DNA of 64,000 nt from assembly GCF_009827495.1 (NCBI RefSeq), contig NZ_WTZA01000001.1, positions 1,500,001 through 1,564,000 on the forward strand, in the 5' to 3' direction. The notes under the pieces were generated by a model. That model was not told where the DNA came from and made no database searches. It was given only the letters and a program-made list of their open reading frames with translations. The DNA comes from Tsuneonella aeria. GTDB lineage: Bacteria; Pseudomonadota; Alphaproteobacteria; Sphingomonadales; Sphingomonadaceae. How positions within the stretch are numbered: the first letter of the stretch is position 1; the number at the start of each line of letters is the position of its first letter. The translations under genes and the position numbers were made by a program. Positions 45,143 to 53,898 of the stretch are shown here, in pieces.

Positions 45143-45171
45143 CTTCTAGCGCTGCAATCGAATCAGCACAA
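45143..45171 (-). promoter_or_regulatory. Possible promoter of the HxlR gene
   Basis: On the minus strand TTGTGC (45171-45166), 17 bases, TAGAAG (45148-45143). The match is weaker than for other promoters in the window, but the spacing and position, about 20 bases before the ATG, are right. Confidence 0.3.
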
Positions 45172-45192
45172 ATTGCCAAGATAAGTTTCTGA

Positions 45193-45221
45193 TTGCAACC
45201 TAGATGAACCCGAGTTAGGCG
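45193..45221 (+). promoter_or_regulatory. Putative promoter of the CC_3452-like gene
   Basis: TTGCAA (45193-45198), 17 bases, TAGGCG (45216-45221), the same boxes and spacing as the feoA promoter. It lies about 57 bases before the chosen start at 45278. Confidence 0.5.
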
Positions 45222-45277
45222 GGCCAAGCAATGAGTAGCGATTCGCAACTCATTTGGCATATCTAAGGATGCGACCC

Positions 45278-45619
45278 ATGACGACTCTAAGCTCAAGCAG
45301 GGCAAAGCCTGTCGCGATCGTTGCCGCGCTGGCATGGACGACGCTTTCTCTCGGCACTGCCATCGCGCCCTCGCCTGCCCAGGGGGCCGAAGGCGTGTTC
45401 TATCGCGCCCAGCTCACGGCCCCCACTGCCAAGGCCAACGCCATCGCCGGGGGCTTGGCGTGGAAATGCGCGGACAGTTCGTGCGCGGCGGCCAAGGGTA
45501 CCAGCCGCCCGGCCATCGTGTGCGCGCGACTTGCGAAGGAAGTGGGGCCCATCGCGGCGTTTACTGCCGGCGGCAAGGCGTTGGAACCCGCCGAGCTGGC
45601 ACGTTGCAACGGCAACTGA
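45278..45619 (+). CDS. CC_3452-family small secreted protein
   Basis: A 113-residue protein with a signal peptide (about residues 1-38, ending AQGAEG). The family body YRAQLTAPTAKANAIAGGLAWKCADSSCAAAKGTSRPAIVCARLAKEVGPIAAFTAGG has conserved cysteines likely to form disulfides. Function is unknown. It is found mainly in alphaproteobacteria. ATG 45278 is chosen because AAGG lies eight bases upstream; ATG 45269 is possible. It is divergent from an HxlR regulator. Confidence 0.85.
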   Translation: MTTLSSSRAKPVAIVAALAWTTLSLGTAIAPSPAQGAEGVFYRAQLTAPTAKANAIAGGLAWKCADSSCAAAKGTSRPAIVCARLAKEVGPIAAFTAGGKALEPAELARCNGN

Positions 45620-45661
45620 CCGGTCCAACCCATCTCTCCCTCCCGATGGGCGATTCTGCGC

Positions 45662-45682
45662 GCCCCGGCGTCGCGTCGGGGC
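45662..45682. terminator. Possible bidirectional terminator
   Basis: GCCCCG (45662-45667) and CGGGGC (45677-45682) form a six-base stem between the convergent CC_3452-like and HAD genes. There is no U tract, so this is a weak call. Confidence 0.3.
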
Positions 45683-45697
45683 CCGTGCGTTGGGTAT

Positions 45698-46345
45698 TCA
45701 GATGAGGCCGCGCTCCACCAGATCGGCTTCCAGCGCTGGGGCATTGACGAAGTGGTGGACCTGCCATCCCAGCGCATGGGCTGCTGCGACGTTAGCGACA
45801 TTATCGTCCACGAACAGCATGGCGTGCGGCGCATACCCGAAGCGTGACGCGGCCAGATCGAAGATCGCAGCGTCCGGCTTTGCGACCTTTTCCTCGCCGG
45901 AAACCACGATCTCACCAAACCGATCGAGCAGGGGGAATGTCGGCCGGAACTCCGCCCAGAACTCAGATCCGAAATTGGTGATCGCATAGAGCGGCACACC
46001 ACGTGCATCGAGCCGTTCGACTATCTCCGAGGTGCCGGGCACCGGGCCGGGGATCGTCTCGAGAAAGCGCGTGGCATAAGCATCTACCAGTGGAGCGTGC
46101 TCCGGGTACAGCGCCTGCAGTTCCGGCACCATTTCGCCGAGTGGACGCCCGGCATCGTGTTGGAAGTGCCATTCCTCGGTCACTACGTTGGCCAGGAACC
46201 AATCGAGTTCGTCAGGATCGGCGATCAGCCTTGCGTAGAGGGCGCGCAGCTCCCACCGGATCAGCACCCGGCCTATGTCGAATACGACTGCTGCGACTGG
46301 CCCACGCTCGGTTAGCGCTAATCCGCGTCCGGCGAGTTCAGACAC
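45698..46345 (-). CDS. HAD-IA family hydrolase (YihX-like)
   Basis: A 215-residue HAD phosphatase. Motif I reads VVFDIGRVLIRW, the FDIGnVL variant typical of YihX-type sugar phosphatases. Motif II is AITNFGS, motif III lies in GEEKVAKPDAAIF, and motif IV FVDDNVANVAAA is intact. A sugar phosphate such as glucose-1-phosphate is the likely substrate. GTG 46345 is the best start, because the frame upstream of it runs through the rpmJ terminator. It probably has its own promoter or depends on read-through from rpmJ. Confidence 0.9.
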   Translation of the reverse strand: MSELAGRGLALTERGPVAAVVFDIGRVLIRWELRALYARLIADPDELDWFLANVVTEEWHFQHDAGRPLGEMVPELQALYPEHAPLVDAYATRFLETIPGPVPGTSEIVERLDARGVPLYAITNFGSEFWAEFRPTFPLLDRFGEIVVSGEEKVAKPDAAIFDLAASRFGYAPHAMLFVDDNVANVAAAHALGWQVHHFVNAPALEADLVERGLI

Positions 46346-46347
46346 GC

Positions 46348-46373
46348 AAAAAGCCCCCGCGAATGCAGGGGCT
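46348..46373 (-). terminator. Intrinsic terminator after rpmJ
   Basis: On the minus strand AGCCCC (46373-46368) and GGGGCT (46357-46352), separated by ten bases that can extend the stem, followed by TTTT. The HAD start codon lies three bases beyond the U tract. Confidence 0.8.
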
Positions 46374-46417
46374 CGTGCAACCAATGCGACCGCGGGCGCG
46401 CCGCGGTGCGGCGATCA

Positions 46418-46543
46418 TCAGCCCTGGCGGGCCTTGAACCGGCGGTTGGTCTTGTTGATGACATAAGTCCGTCCGCGGCGGCGGATCACGCGGCAATCGC
46501 GGTGACGGTCCTTGAGGGACTTGAGGCTGTTGCGGATCTTCAT
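46418..46543 (-). CDS. rpmJ: 50S ribosomal protein L36
   Basis: A 41-residue basic protein read directly: [19 protein letters not shown], then [22 protein letters not shown]. It is the zinc-independent (C-minus) form with a single cysteine, as is usual in alphaproteobacteria. It has its own promoter and terminator, so it is a single-gene unit between galE and the HAD gene. Confidence 0.97.
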   Translation of the reverse strand: MKIRNSLKSLKDRHRDCRVIRRRGRTYVINKTNRRFKARQG

Positions 46544-46608
46544 GGTTCTGACCTGAAATATTTTCGGCACCGGAATTTGCGTTCCGATGCCGCCAAAAAC
46601 AAGCCGCG

Positions 46609-46637
46609 CCCCTAGGGAAACGGAGGCGACACGTCAA
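46609..46637 (-). promoter_or_regulatory. Putative rpmJ promoter
   Basis: On the minus strand TTGACG (46637-46632), 17 bases, TAGGGG (46614-46609) followed by CGCGG. Both boxes, the spacing and the trailing GCG are identical to those of the rpsT promoter. Confidence 0.55.
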
Positions 46638-46644
46638 GCGTGGA

Positions 46645-47679
46645 TCAGGCGGCGCGGGCCGCGTCGCGGCGAATCGCCGTCAGGCGTTCCTCCCAGGCAA
46701 ACGCGTGGCTGACGATAGTGTCGAGATCCGCGTGTCGAGGTCGCCAGGGCAGCGTGGCCATGATTCGCGCGTTGTCGGACACCAGGCAACCGGGGTCGCC
46801 CGCGCGGCGCGGCTCCATCCGCCGCTCGACCGGCCGCCCCGTGACCCGGTCCACCGCATCCAAAACCTCGAGGACGGAGAATCCCCTGCCGTAACCGCAA
46901 TTGAGCCGCAACGATTGCGCGGGCTGCGCGGCGAGCGCCTCCAGCGCGCAGACGTGCGCCGCCGCAAGATCGGACACGTGGATGTAGTCCCGCACACCGG
47001 TTCCGTCCGGCGTGCCGTAGTCCGTGCCGAACACCGCAACGGACGAGCGCTTGCCCAGCGCCGCCTCGACTGCAACCTTGATGAGGTGCGTCGCCCCGTC
47101 TGTCGACTGGCCGCTGCGGCCCTGTGGGTCGGCCCCCGCCACATTGAAATAGCGCAAGGCGCAGTAGTTCATGCCGCACGCCGCCGCAGTGTCGGCCAGC
47201 ATCTGCTCCGTCATCAGCTTCGACCAGCCGTACGGGTTGATGGGCACCTGAGGGCTGTCCTCGGCCACGCGATCCCTCGCCGGCACGCCGTACGTCGCGG
47301 CCGTGCTGGAGAAGATAAAATGCGGCACGCCAGCCTTTACCGCCGCCTCGATAAGGCCGCGGCTCTTGGCAGTGTTGTTGTGATAATATTTCAGCGGGTC
47401 CGCCACCGATTCGGGTACGATGATCGACCCGGCGAAGTGCATCACCGCGCGCGTGCCCTGTGTCGCGAATATGTGCGCGAGGAAGCCCGTGTCTTCGATG
47501 TCGCCGTGGAAGAACGGGACGTCATCAGGCACCGCGAATCGGAAACCGGTGGACAGGTTGTCGATCACCGCCACGGGGTACCCCGCATCCCGCAACGCGA
47601 GTACGGCGTGGCTGCCGATATAGCCTGCCCCGCCCGTGACGAGGACGGGAAGAGCGGACTTGGCAGGCGTGCTGGTCAT
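46645..47679 (-). CDS. galE: UDP-glucose 4-epimerase
   Basis: A 344-residue short-chain dehydrogenase. The NAD site VTGGAGYIGSHAVLAL and the later YYHNNTAKSRGLI are present. The catalytic Ser-Tyr-x3-Lys is spread over FSSTAATYG and PINPYGWSKLMTEQ, and the C-terminus has RDYIHVSDLA. It interconverts UDP-glucose and UDP-galactose for surface polysaccharide. No ribosome site precedes ATG 47679, and TAGGTT lies only ten bases before it, so a nearly leaderless transcript is possible. Confidence 0.95.
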   Translation of the reverse strand: MTSTPAKSALPVLVTGGAGYIGSHAVLALRDAGYPVAVIDNLSTGFRFAVPDDVPFFHGDIEDTGFLAHIFATQGTRAVMHFAGSIIVPESVADPLKYYHNNTAKSRGLIEAAVKAGVPHFIFSSTAATYGVPARDRVAEDSPQVPINPYGWSKLMTEQMLADTAAACGMNYCALRYFNVAGADPQGRSGQSTDGATHLIKVAVEAALGKRSSVAVFGTDYGTPDGTGVRDYIHVSDLAAAHVCALEALAAQPAQSLRLNCGYGRGFSVLEVLDAVDRVTGRPVERRMEPRRAGDPGCLVSDNARIMATLPWRPRHADLDTIVSHAFAWEERLTAIRRDAARAA

Positions 47680-47804
47680 GGCGCCGAACCTAGCCTGGCA
47701 TGGTAAACAAACGGTTTGCCACGCGGGCGCCGCGTTCATCGCGTGGCCATGCCCGGCGCGATATTATGCGTTCGATTTCAGGGGCATGACTCAAAAAGGT
47801 TGGT

Positions 47805-48416
47805 ATGATGAAGAAGGCATCCCTGCCGGCACTCGCCGCGTTTGCGCTCGCGGTTCCGGCCTCCGCCGCGACCGATGTGGCGGTCACGCGCTTCCACACC
47901 CCGCAGTCGCTGTCCGCAGCGGCGCCCGGTCCGATCGCCGTGCGCGCCGCTCCCGGCATGGAGGCCGGCACGCTTCCGATGCAGGTATGGCTCGACGCAG
48001 TCGCCGGCTCGCTGATCCGCCAGGGCTTTACCTTGGTGCCCGATGCGCCGCGGGTTGCCGAGGTGAGCCTCGACCAGGCCGTCGTGCAGCGCGAACGCGC
48101 CCGTTCGGGCAGCGGCGTCAGCGTGGGCGTGGGCGTCGGTTCGGGCGGCGGATACTATGGTCGCCGCAGCGGGCTCGACCTCGGCGTGGGCCTTGGCTTT
48201 CTTCTCGGCGGCAATCGCTCGGGCGAAGTGCTCGACAGCACGCTCGCCGTCACAATCGTCGATGCCGCCGGCACGCACTTGTGGGAAGGCCGCGCCGAAG
48301 CGAGCCCGCGTGCCGGGTCCAAGGACGCTGAGTCGCGCCGCCTCGCCAGCGAAATGGCCGGCAAGCTGTTCTCCGGCTTCCCAGGCGAATCGGGAGCGAC
48401 TATCGGGGCGAAATGA
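47805..48416 (+). CDS. DUF4136-like secreted protein
   Basis: A 203-residue protein with a signal peptide ([18 protein letters not shown]) and a beta-rich body. FVLPD-like text appears as [24 protein letters not shown], and [24 protein letters not shown] follows. A glycine-rich insert, [19 protein letters not shown], lies near residue 105. This fits the DUF4136 group of envelope proteins of unknown role. AAGG lies five bases before ATG 47805. Its stop overlaps the next start as ATGA. Confidence 0.78.
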   Translation: MMKKASLPALAAFALAVPASAATDVAVTRFHTPQSLSAAAPGPIAVRAAPGMEAGTLPMQVWLDAVAGSLIRQGFTLVPDAPRVAEVSLDQAVVQRERARSGSGVSVGVGVGSGGGYYGRRSGLDLGVGLGFLLGGNRSGEVLDSTLAVTIVDAAGTHLWEGRAEASPRAGSKDAESRRLASEMAGKLFSGFPGESGATIGAK

Positions 48417-49573
48417 TCGCAACCGAAACCAGTTCGCATCCGATCCGTATCGACGCCCAGTTCGACAGCGGTAACATCGAAGTCCTCTCGATCGACGGCG
48501 CCACCGCGCGCCTGACGATCCCCGCCGACCATCAATCGGAATTCCGGCAGTGGTTCCATTTCCGCGTCACCGGCGCAGCGGGGCGGAAACTGACGCTGAA
48601 GATCGTCGATCTCGGCACCTCGGCATATCCCGAAGGCTGGCCCGGGTACCGCGCCTGTGTGTCGGAGGATCGCGATTTCTGGGGCCGGGCCGACAGCACT
48701 TATGACAAGGATGCCAACGGCGGCACGCTGACGATCACCTACACGCCCGCCAGCGGCATCGCCTGGTTCGCCTATTTCGCGCCCTATTCGATGGAACGCC
48801 ACCACGATCTGGTAGCCGAAGCCGCGGCCAGCGAAGGCGTCAGCTACCGTCACCTCGGTAACACGCTCGACGGCCAGCCGATCGATTGCCTGGAGCTGGG
48901 CGAAGGCGAGAACCAGGTATGGCTCTATGCCCGCCAGCATCCCGGCGAATCCATGGCCGAATGGTGGATGGAAGGCGCGCTGGAATGCCTGACCGACCCG
49001 GCCGACCCGGTCGCACGCAAGCTGCGGCAACTGTGCACGTTCCACATCGTCCCGAACTGCAATCCCGACGGCAGCCGGCGTGGCCACTTGCGCACCAACG
49101 CGGCCGGCACCAATCTCAACCGCGAATGGCACGAGCCGAGCCCCGAAAAGTCGCCCGAGGTCCTGGCGATCCGCAACGCCATGGACGAGACCGGCGTCGA
49201 TTTCGCGATGGACGTGCACGGGGACGAAGCAATCGCCGCCGTCTTCCTGGCAGGGTTCGAGGGCATCCCTTCGTGGTCCGACGCGCTGGGAGAGAAATAC
49301 ACGCGCTACCAGCGCATCCTGGAACGGCGCACGCCCGATTTCCAGACGGCCAAGGGTTACGAAGTCGCCCGGCCCGGTACCGCGAACCTTGCCATGAGCA
49401 CCAACCAGCTCGCTGAGCGCTTCGGCGCCTGCTCGATGACGCTGGAAATGCCGTTCAAGGACAACGACGACCTGCCCGACGCGGCGCAGGGGTGGAGCCC
49501 GGAACGCAGCAAACTGCTGGCGCGCGACTGCCTGGCTAGCCTGCTCGAATGGCTGGAGACCCCGGCAGCCTGA
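48413..49573 (+). CDS. M14 family zinc carboxypeptidase (cytosolic-carboxypeptidase-like)
   Basis: A 386-residue protein with an N-terminal beta-sandwich (about residues 1-130) before the catalytic domain, the arrangement of M14D cytosolic carboxypeptidases. The zinc ligands His and Glu are in [11 protein letters not shown], and the third His follows in [11 protein letters not shown]. The substrate Arg/Asn region is [25 protein letters not shown], and the catalytic Glu is in MTLEMPFKD. Some relatives remove C-terminal acidic residues. There is no signal peptide. It is coupled to the DUF4136-like gene. Confidence 0.93.
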   Translation: MIATETSSHPIRIDAQFDSGNIEVLSIDGATARLTIPADHQSEFRQWFHFRVTGAAGRKLTLKIVDLGTSAYPEGWPGYRACVSEDRDFWGRADSTYDKDANGGTLTITYTPASGIAWFAYFAPYSMERHHDLVAEAAASEGVSYRHLGNTLDGQPIDCLELGEGENQVWLYARQHPGESMAEWWMEGALECLTDPADPVARKLRQLCTFHIVPNCNPDGSRRGHLRTNAAGTNLNREWHEPSPEKSPEVLAIRNAMDETGVDFAMDVHGDEAIAAVFLAGFEGIPSWSDALGEKYTRYQRILERRTPDFQTAKGYEVARPGTANLAMSTNQLAERFGACSMTLEMPFKDNDDLPDAAQGWSPERSKLLARDCLASLLEWLETPAA

Positions 49574-49577
49574 GCCG

Positions 49578-50615
49578 TCAGGCGGTGATCGTCCGAAGCA
49601 GGCGAATCGTCCGCGCGTCGGCGTCGATCTCGACCGCGGCGCCGGACGGCAGGCTCAGCTGCCCCGCAACGTGGCCAATGTTGGCGCCGGTGAAGGCCGG
49701 GACGCCGAGCGGGGCGAGGTACTGGTCGATGACCGAATCGAGGGTGAACCCCGCGTAATCCGGATCGGTGCTCCGGCAACCGGTGCACTGGCCGAACACG
49801 ACGCCCGCAAGCGATCCGAGCACGCCGGCGAGCCGCAGCTGCTGCAGCATCCGGTCGATGCGGTATTCAGACTCGTTGGTATCCTCGACGAACAGGATCG
49901 CGTCAGCAAAATCGGGCAGCCATCCGGTGCCCATGAAGGTGGACAGAATCGTGAGGTTGCCGCCGAGCAACGTGCCGCGCGCCGTGCCGCCGCGAATGGT
50001 GCGGCCCGCCCTGCCCGAGATCGCCTCCACCTCGGAGCCGCCCAGAACGGGCGCCTCGCCGGCGAAAGCCATGCGCCACAGGCTTTCCCAGCTCACGCGG
50101 GGCCAGCTGCTCGAGGCGTTGCCGCCGTGGATCGTCGGGAACCCGGCGCGCGCTGCGAACGCGAGGTGGAGTGCGGTCACGTCGCTATAGCCGATAAGCA
50201 GCTTGGGATTGGCACGGATCGTGTCCCAGTCGAGCAGTGGCAGGATGCGCGCTCCGCCCCAGCCGCCGCGCACCGCGAACACCGCGCGCACCGCGTCGTC
50301 GGCATACATCGCGTTGATATCGGCCGCCCGGTTGGCGTCCGTCCCCGCCAGGTATCCGTGGCGGTCGGCCGCATGGGTGCCGAAACGCGGCACCAGGCCC
50401 ATGCCGCGCACCCACCATTCGGCGCGCTGAAGTCCTTCCTCCGCCTCGACCGCGCTCGACGGCGAGACGATCCCTACCGTGTCGCCGACCCGGAGGCGGG
50501 GCGGAAGGCGCCGGCCGGCACTCTTGCCGCCACGCCGGGACGCGGCGCCCGCGGGAATCGCGAATGCCGTCGCAGCCCCGCCCAGGCCCGCCATCGCCGC
50601 CCGGCGATCCATCAT
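49578..50615 (-). CDS. LD-carboxypeptidase (S66 family)
   Basis: A 345-residue enzyme that trims the terminal D-alanine of murein tetrapeptides during wall recycling. The nucleophile is in GYSDVTALH and the two acid/base residues are expected in NLTILSTF and the late VEDTNESEYRIDRML region. An N-terminal RR-x-x-M-x-G-L-G-G-A stretch with a hydrophobic core looks like a Tat signal, so export is likely although many homologues are cytoplasmic. ATG 50615 overlaps the cdd stop as ATGA. Confidence 0.93.
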   Translation of the reverse strand: MMDRRAAMAGLGGAATAFAIPAGAASRRGGKSAGRRLPPRLRVGDTVGIVSPSSAVEAEEGLQRAEWWVRGMGLVPRFGTHAADRHGYLAGTDANRAADINAMYADDAVRAVFAVRGGWGGARILPLLDWDTIRANPKLLIGYSDVTALHLAFAARAGFPTIHGGNASSSWPRVSWESLWRMAFAGEAPVLGGSEVEAISGRAGRTIRGGTARGTLLGGNLTILSTFMGTGWLPDFADAILFVEDTNESEYRIDRMLQQLRLAGVLGSLAGVVFGQCTGCRSTDPDYAGFTLDSVIDQYLAPLGVPAFTGANIGHVAGQLSLPSGAAVEIDADARTIRLLRTITA

Positions 50616-51028
50616 TTGAGGCTGGCGGGTCCAAAGGCATGCGGCAGCAGTTCGCTCATGCGGACGGTCCGTACGTTGCCAGGCGCCACGCACAGGATCG
50701 CGGGATCGGTGCCGCCGAGCTGAGCCAGCTCGCTCAGCACCTGGCGGCACCGGCCGCAGGGCGTAATAGGGTCGCCGGCGCCCTTGTCGTCAGGTCCCGT
50801 TACCGCGACCTTCACCAGACCGCCTCGCACCCCGTCGGCCATCGCCTTCGCCACGGCGACCGTCTCGGCGCAGAGGGCGAGACCATAGCTCGCATTTTCG
50901 ATATTGGTACCGGTCACCACGCTGCCGTCCGCGAACAGCAGCGCGGCGCCAACCGGGTACCCGGAATAGGGCGAATAGGATTGCACGGCGGCGGCCCGGG
51001 CCGCGGCGATCAGGTCGGTGTCGGTCAT
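50612..51028 (-). CDS. cdd: Cytidine deaminase
   Basis: A 138-residue zinc enzyme of pyrimidine salvage. The catalytic CAETVAVAKAM (C-x-E) and PCGRCRQVLSEL (PCGxCRQ) motifs are complete, and the substrate site TNIENASYGL is present. It belongs to the short tetrameric class. It lies 20 bases after the GH25-like gene and is coupled to the LD-carboxypeptidase. Confidence 0.96.
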   Translation of the reverse strand: MTDTDLIAAARAAAVQSYSPYSGYPVGAALLFADGSVVTGTNIENASYGLALCAETVAVAKAMADGVRGGLVKVAVTGPDDKGAGDPITPCGRCRQVLSELAQLGGTDPAILCVAPGNVRTVRMSELLPHAFGPASLK

Positions 51029-51048
51029 GGCCGCGCTCCTAGCGCAGA

Positions 51049-51747
51049 TCAGGGGCGCACGACCACCCAGCGCAGCGGTTGGTCCGCGGCGGGTGTCATC
51101 AGCTTGCGGTTTGCGGTCCACAGCAGCCATGGCCGCGAGGTGTACGTCGGGCGGGCGAAGGTCCCCACGACCCACAAGTTCCGCTCGATCCGGCTGGCGA
51201 GACCGTAGCGCTGCTCGAACGTACGGGAAACCTGAAGGATCGCAGGCTTGCCCGAATGCGCCTCGATCTGGTTGATGAGCGTCATCAGCTCGCTTTCGAC
51301 TTGCGCGTCGCTCACCCGCGAAGGGCAATCGTCGGCCGTGCGGTCGAGCGCGACCGCGGGAGGCAGCAGGTCCTTGCGGCGCGGCACGACTACCACGAAG
51401 TTGGCCGATTGACCGTCCGCCATTTTGCACGGATCGAACCGGTGCACCGCGCCTACTTTGAGGCCGGCGGCCCGGGCGTTGGCGAAATTGGTGGCGAAAG
51501 CGGCATCCCGGCGCGTGCCGTCGCTGGCATCAAGATAGGCGAACGTGGCGCCGAGCGCCTTCAGCGTATCGAACCGCACCACCACGTCGGCCGCGCCGAC
51601 CTCCGCCCCCTGATCGGGATATTCCGCGGCTTCCGGCGTCCAGTGCTGCAGCCGCCACCAGCCCCAGCCCGCGGCGAGCAGGGCGGCCAGCAGCAGCGCA
51701 CCGAGCGCACGCGCGCGCCAGCCGATGCCTTTTTTCCTCCCAGCCAC
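51049..51747 (-). CDS. GH25 lysozyme-like protein, possibly inactive
   Basis: A 232-residue protein with a positively charged start and one hydrophobic helix (about residues 15-28), so a membrane anchor or signal. The body follows the GH25 fold: RFDTLKALGATFAYLDASDGTRRD, NFANARAAGLKVGAVHRFDPC and LPPAVALD. Where active members have D-x-E after the proline strand, this protein has LDRTADDC, so the catalytic glutamate is missing. It may bind wall material without cutting it, or use another acid. It precedes cdd on the same strand. Confidence 0.7.
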   Translation of the reverse strand: MAGRKKGIGWRARALGALLLAALLAAGWGWWRLQHWTPEAAEYPDQGAEVGAADVVVRFDTLKALGATFAYLDASDGTRRDAAFATNFANARAAGLKVGAVHRFDPCKMADGQSANFVVVVPRRKDLLPPAVALDRTADDCPSRVSDAQVESELMTLINQIEAHSGKPAILQVSRTFEQRYGLASRIERNLWVVGTFARPTYTSRPWLLWTANRKLMTPAADQPLRWVVVRP

Positions 51748-51765
51748 GAATCGCGCCCCTTCCCG

Positions 51766-52248
51766 TCAGCCGCGAATATGCAGCACGCAGATGAGCGTGA
51801 ACAAGCGCCGTGCGGTGGGATGATCGGTTTCCACTTTCCCCGCCAGCCGATCGAGCAGAAGCTCCGCAGCATCGTTGTGGATCGCGCGCCGGGCCATGTC
51901 GATCGTCTCGATCTCGGCCGGGGTCGCCTTGCGGATCGCCTGGTAATAGCTGTCGCAGATGGCGAAATAATCTCGGATCGGCCGGCGGAAACGCGCCAGG
52001 CCCAGGACCAGCGTTTCCAGCGGCGCGCCTGCCGCGTCACCGATGGTGAGGGCGAGCCGCCCTTCCTGCACCGCGAGGCGCAGATCGTACGGGCCGTGAT
52101 GCCCCGCCTCGCACGCGCGCAGTGGCTTGAACGTGTTCTCTTCGATCAAGTCGTAGATCGCGACCCGGCGTTCCTGCTCGACATCCGCGTTGCGCCACAG
52201 GATCGTGTCCTCGTCCAGCGTAATCTTCGCGATGCGGTATTCGGCCAT
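51766..52248 (-). CDS. UPF0262 family protein
   Basis: A 160-residue protein typical of alphaproteobacteria: YRIAKITLDEDTILWRNADVEQERRVAIYDLIEENTF, then RFRRPIRDYFAICDSYYQAIRKATPAEIETIDMARRAIHNDAAELL. The function is unknown. ATG 52248 begins at the family start. It is divergent from dnaB and ends 18 bases before the GH25-like gene. Confidence 0.92.
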   Translation of the reverse strand: MAEYRIAKITLDEDTILWRNADVEQERRVAIYDLIEENTFKPLRACEAGHHGPYDLRLAVQEGRLALTIGDAAGAPLETLVLGLARFRRPIRDYFAICDSYYQAIRKATPAEIETIDMARRAIHNDAAELLLDRLAGKVETDHPTARRLFTLICVLHIRG

Positions 52249-52383
52249 TGCGGGCCGCTTGTCGCAGATGGGCGCGGGTGGCGGCAAGCGTTTCGCGCGG
52301 CCAGCGCTTTTGCACAGCCCTATCCCGCCATTCAGCGCACAAGCGGCTTTATGCCGGCGTCCGCTTGGACCATTGAAGCGCAC

Positions 52384-53898
52384 ATGGCCGCGACCGATCT
52401 TCTCCTCCGCCCTCAGACCACCGAATTGCCCGCGATTCGCGCCTTGCCCGCCAATATCGAGGCGGAGGCCGCGTTCCTCGGCGCCGTGCTGATCGATAAT
52501 CGCGTGCTGGAAGAGCTGGGCACTCCGCTGCGGCCGCAGCACTTCTTCGAACCGGTTCACGCCCGCGTGTTCGAACGCGTGCTGACCCTCCTCGACCGCA
52601 ACGCCGTGGTGACGCCTGTCACCCTCAAGCCCTATTTCGAAGCGGACGATGCGCTGAAGGAACTGGGCGGGATTACCTACCTCGCCCGGCTGACGGCGGA
52701 CGGGCAGGGACTTCTCGCCCCGCGCGAACTGGCAGAGCAGATCTACGACCTTGCCCTGCTGCGCGAACTGGTGAGCGTGGGCCGCAACCTCGTGGAAGGG
52801 GCGCTCGACACCAGCGATTCGGTCGCGCCGCTCAAGCAGATCGAAGCGGCGGAGGCCGCGCTGTTCGAGGTGGCCGAGGGCGCAGCCAGCAATTCCGAAG
52901 CCTCCAGCTTCGGCATGGCGACCACCAAGGCGCTGAAACAGATTGAAAAGGCGATCGGTTCAGGCGGCCACATCGCGGGCACCACCACGGGCTTCGTTTC
53001 GATCAACGACAAGATCGGCGGCCTCCACGATTCGGACCTCGTGATCCTCGCCGGCCGTCCCGGCATGGGCAAGACCTCGCTGGCGACGAACATCGCGTTC
53101 AACTGCGCCGACCGCCTGCTGCGCGACCGCCGCGACAGCATTGACGACAAGGCGAGCGTGGGCGCAGGCGTCGCCTTCTTCAGCCTGGAAATGAGCGCCG
53201 ACCAGCTGGCCACCCGCATCCTTGCGGAGACGGCCGGCATCTCCAGCGAGGCGCTACGCATGGGCAAGCTGAGCCGCGATGAATTCCAGTCGCTGTCATT
53301 CGCCAGCCAGAAGCTGGCCGAGCTGCCGCTCTATATCGACGACACGCCGGCGCTTTCCATCGCCGCGCTGCGCACGCGCGCCCGGCGCCTCAAGCGCAAG
53401 CACGATATCGGCCTGATCGTGGTCGATTACCTCCAGCTGCTCCAGGGATCGAACCGCGCCAGCGACAACCGCGTCAACGAGATTTCGGAGATCAGCCGCG
53501 GCCTCAAGACCCTTGCCAAGGAACTGGAGCTGCCGGTCATCGCGCTGTCACAGCTCAGCCGCGCCGTGGAGCAACGCGACGACAAGCGGCCGATGTTGTC
53601 GGACCTGCGCGAATCCGGCTCGATCGAACAGGACGCCGACATGGTGTGGTTCGTGTTCCGCGAGGATTACTACGTCGGCCAGCGCGAACCCAAGGTGCCG
53701 CAGGCGGATGACGACGCCAAGGCGCACGAGGCCCACGCTGCCTGGGCCAGCGAGATGGAGCGAGTGCACGGCCTCGCCGAACTCATTATCGCGAAGCAGC
53801 GCCACGGCTCCACCGGCAAGGTGCGCCTGAAGTTCGAGCCCAAGATCACCCGCTTCTCCGACCTCGCGGACGACCAGCGGTACGGCGGATACGATTAA
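52384..53898 (+). CDS. dnaB: Replicative DNA helicase
   Basis: A 504-residue hexameric helicase. The N-terminal collar domain (LPANIEAEAAFLGAVLIDNRVLEEL) is followed by the RecA-like motor with Walker A AGRPGMGKTSLATNIAF, Walker B IGLIVVDYLQLLQG and the arginine-finger region SRAVEQRDDKRPMLSDLRESGSIEQDADM. No intein is present at the usual sites. ATG 52384 is a family-like start without a strong ribosome site. Its stop shares four bases with the convergent phospholipase D gene. Confidence 0.97.
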   Translation: MAATDLLLRPQTTELPAIRALPANIEAEAAFLGAVLIDNRVLEELGTPLRPQHFFEPVHARVFERVLTLLDRNAVVTPVTLKPYFEADDALKELGGITYLARLTADGQGLLAPRELAEQIYDLALLRELVSVGRNLVEGALDTSDSVAPLKQIEAAEAALFEVAEGAASNSEASSFGMATTKALKQIEKAIGSGGHIAGTTTGFVSINDKIGGLHDSDLVILAGRPGMGKTSLATNIAFNCADRLLRDRRDSIDDKASVGAGVAFFSLEMSADQLATRILAETAGISSEALRMGKLSRDEFQSLSFASQKLAELPLYIDDTPALSIAALRTRARRLKRKHDIGLIVVDYLQLLQGSNRASDNRVNEISEISRGLKTLAKELELPVIALSQLSRAVEQRDDKRPMLSDLRESGSIEQDADMVWFVFREDYYVGQREPKVPQADDDAKAHEAHAAWASEMERVHGLAELIIAKQRHGSTGKVRLKFEPKITRFSDLADDQRYGGYD

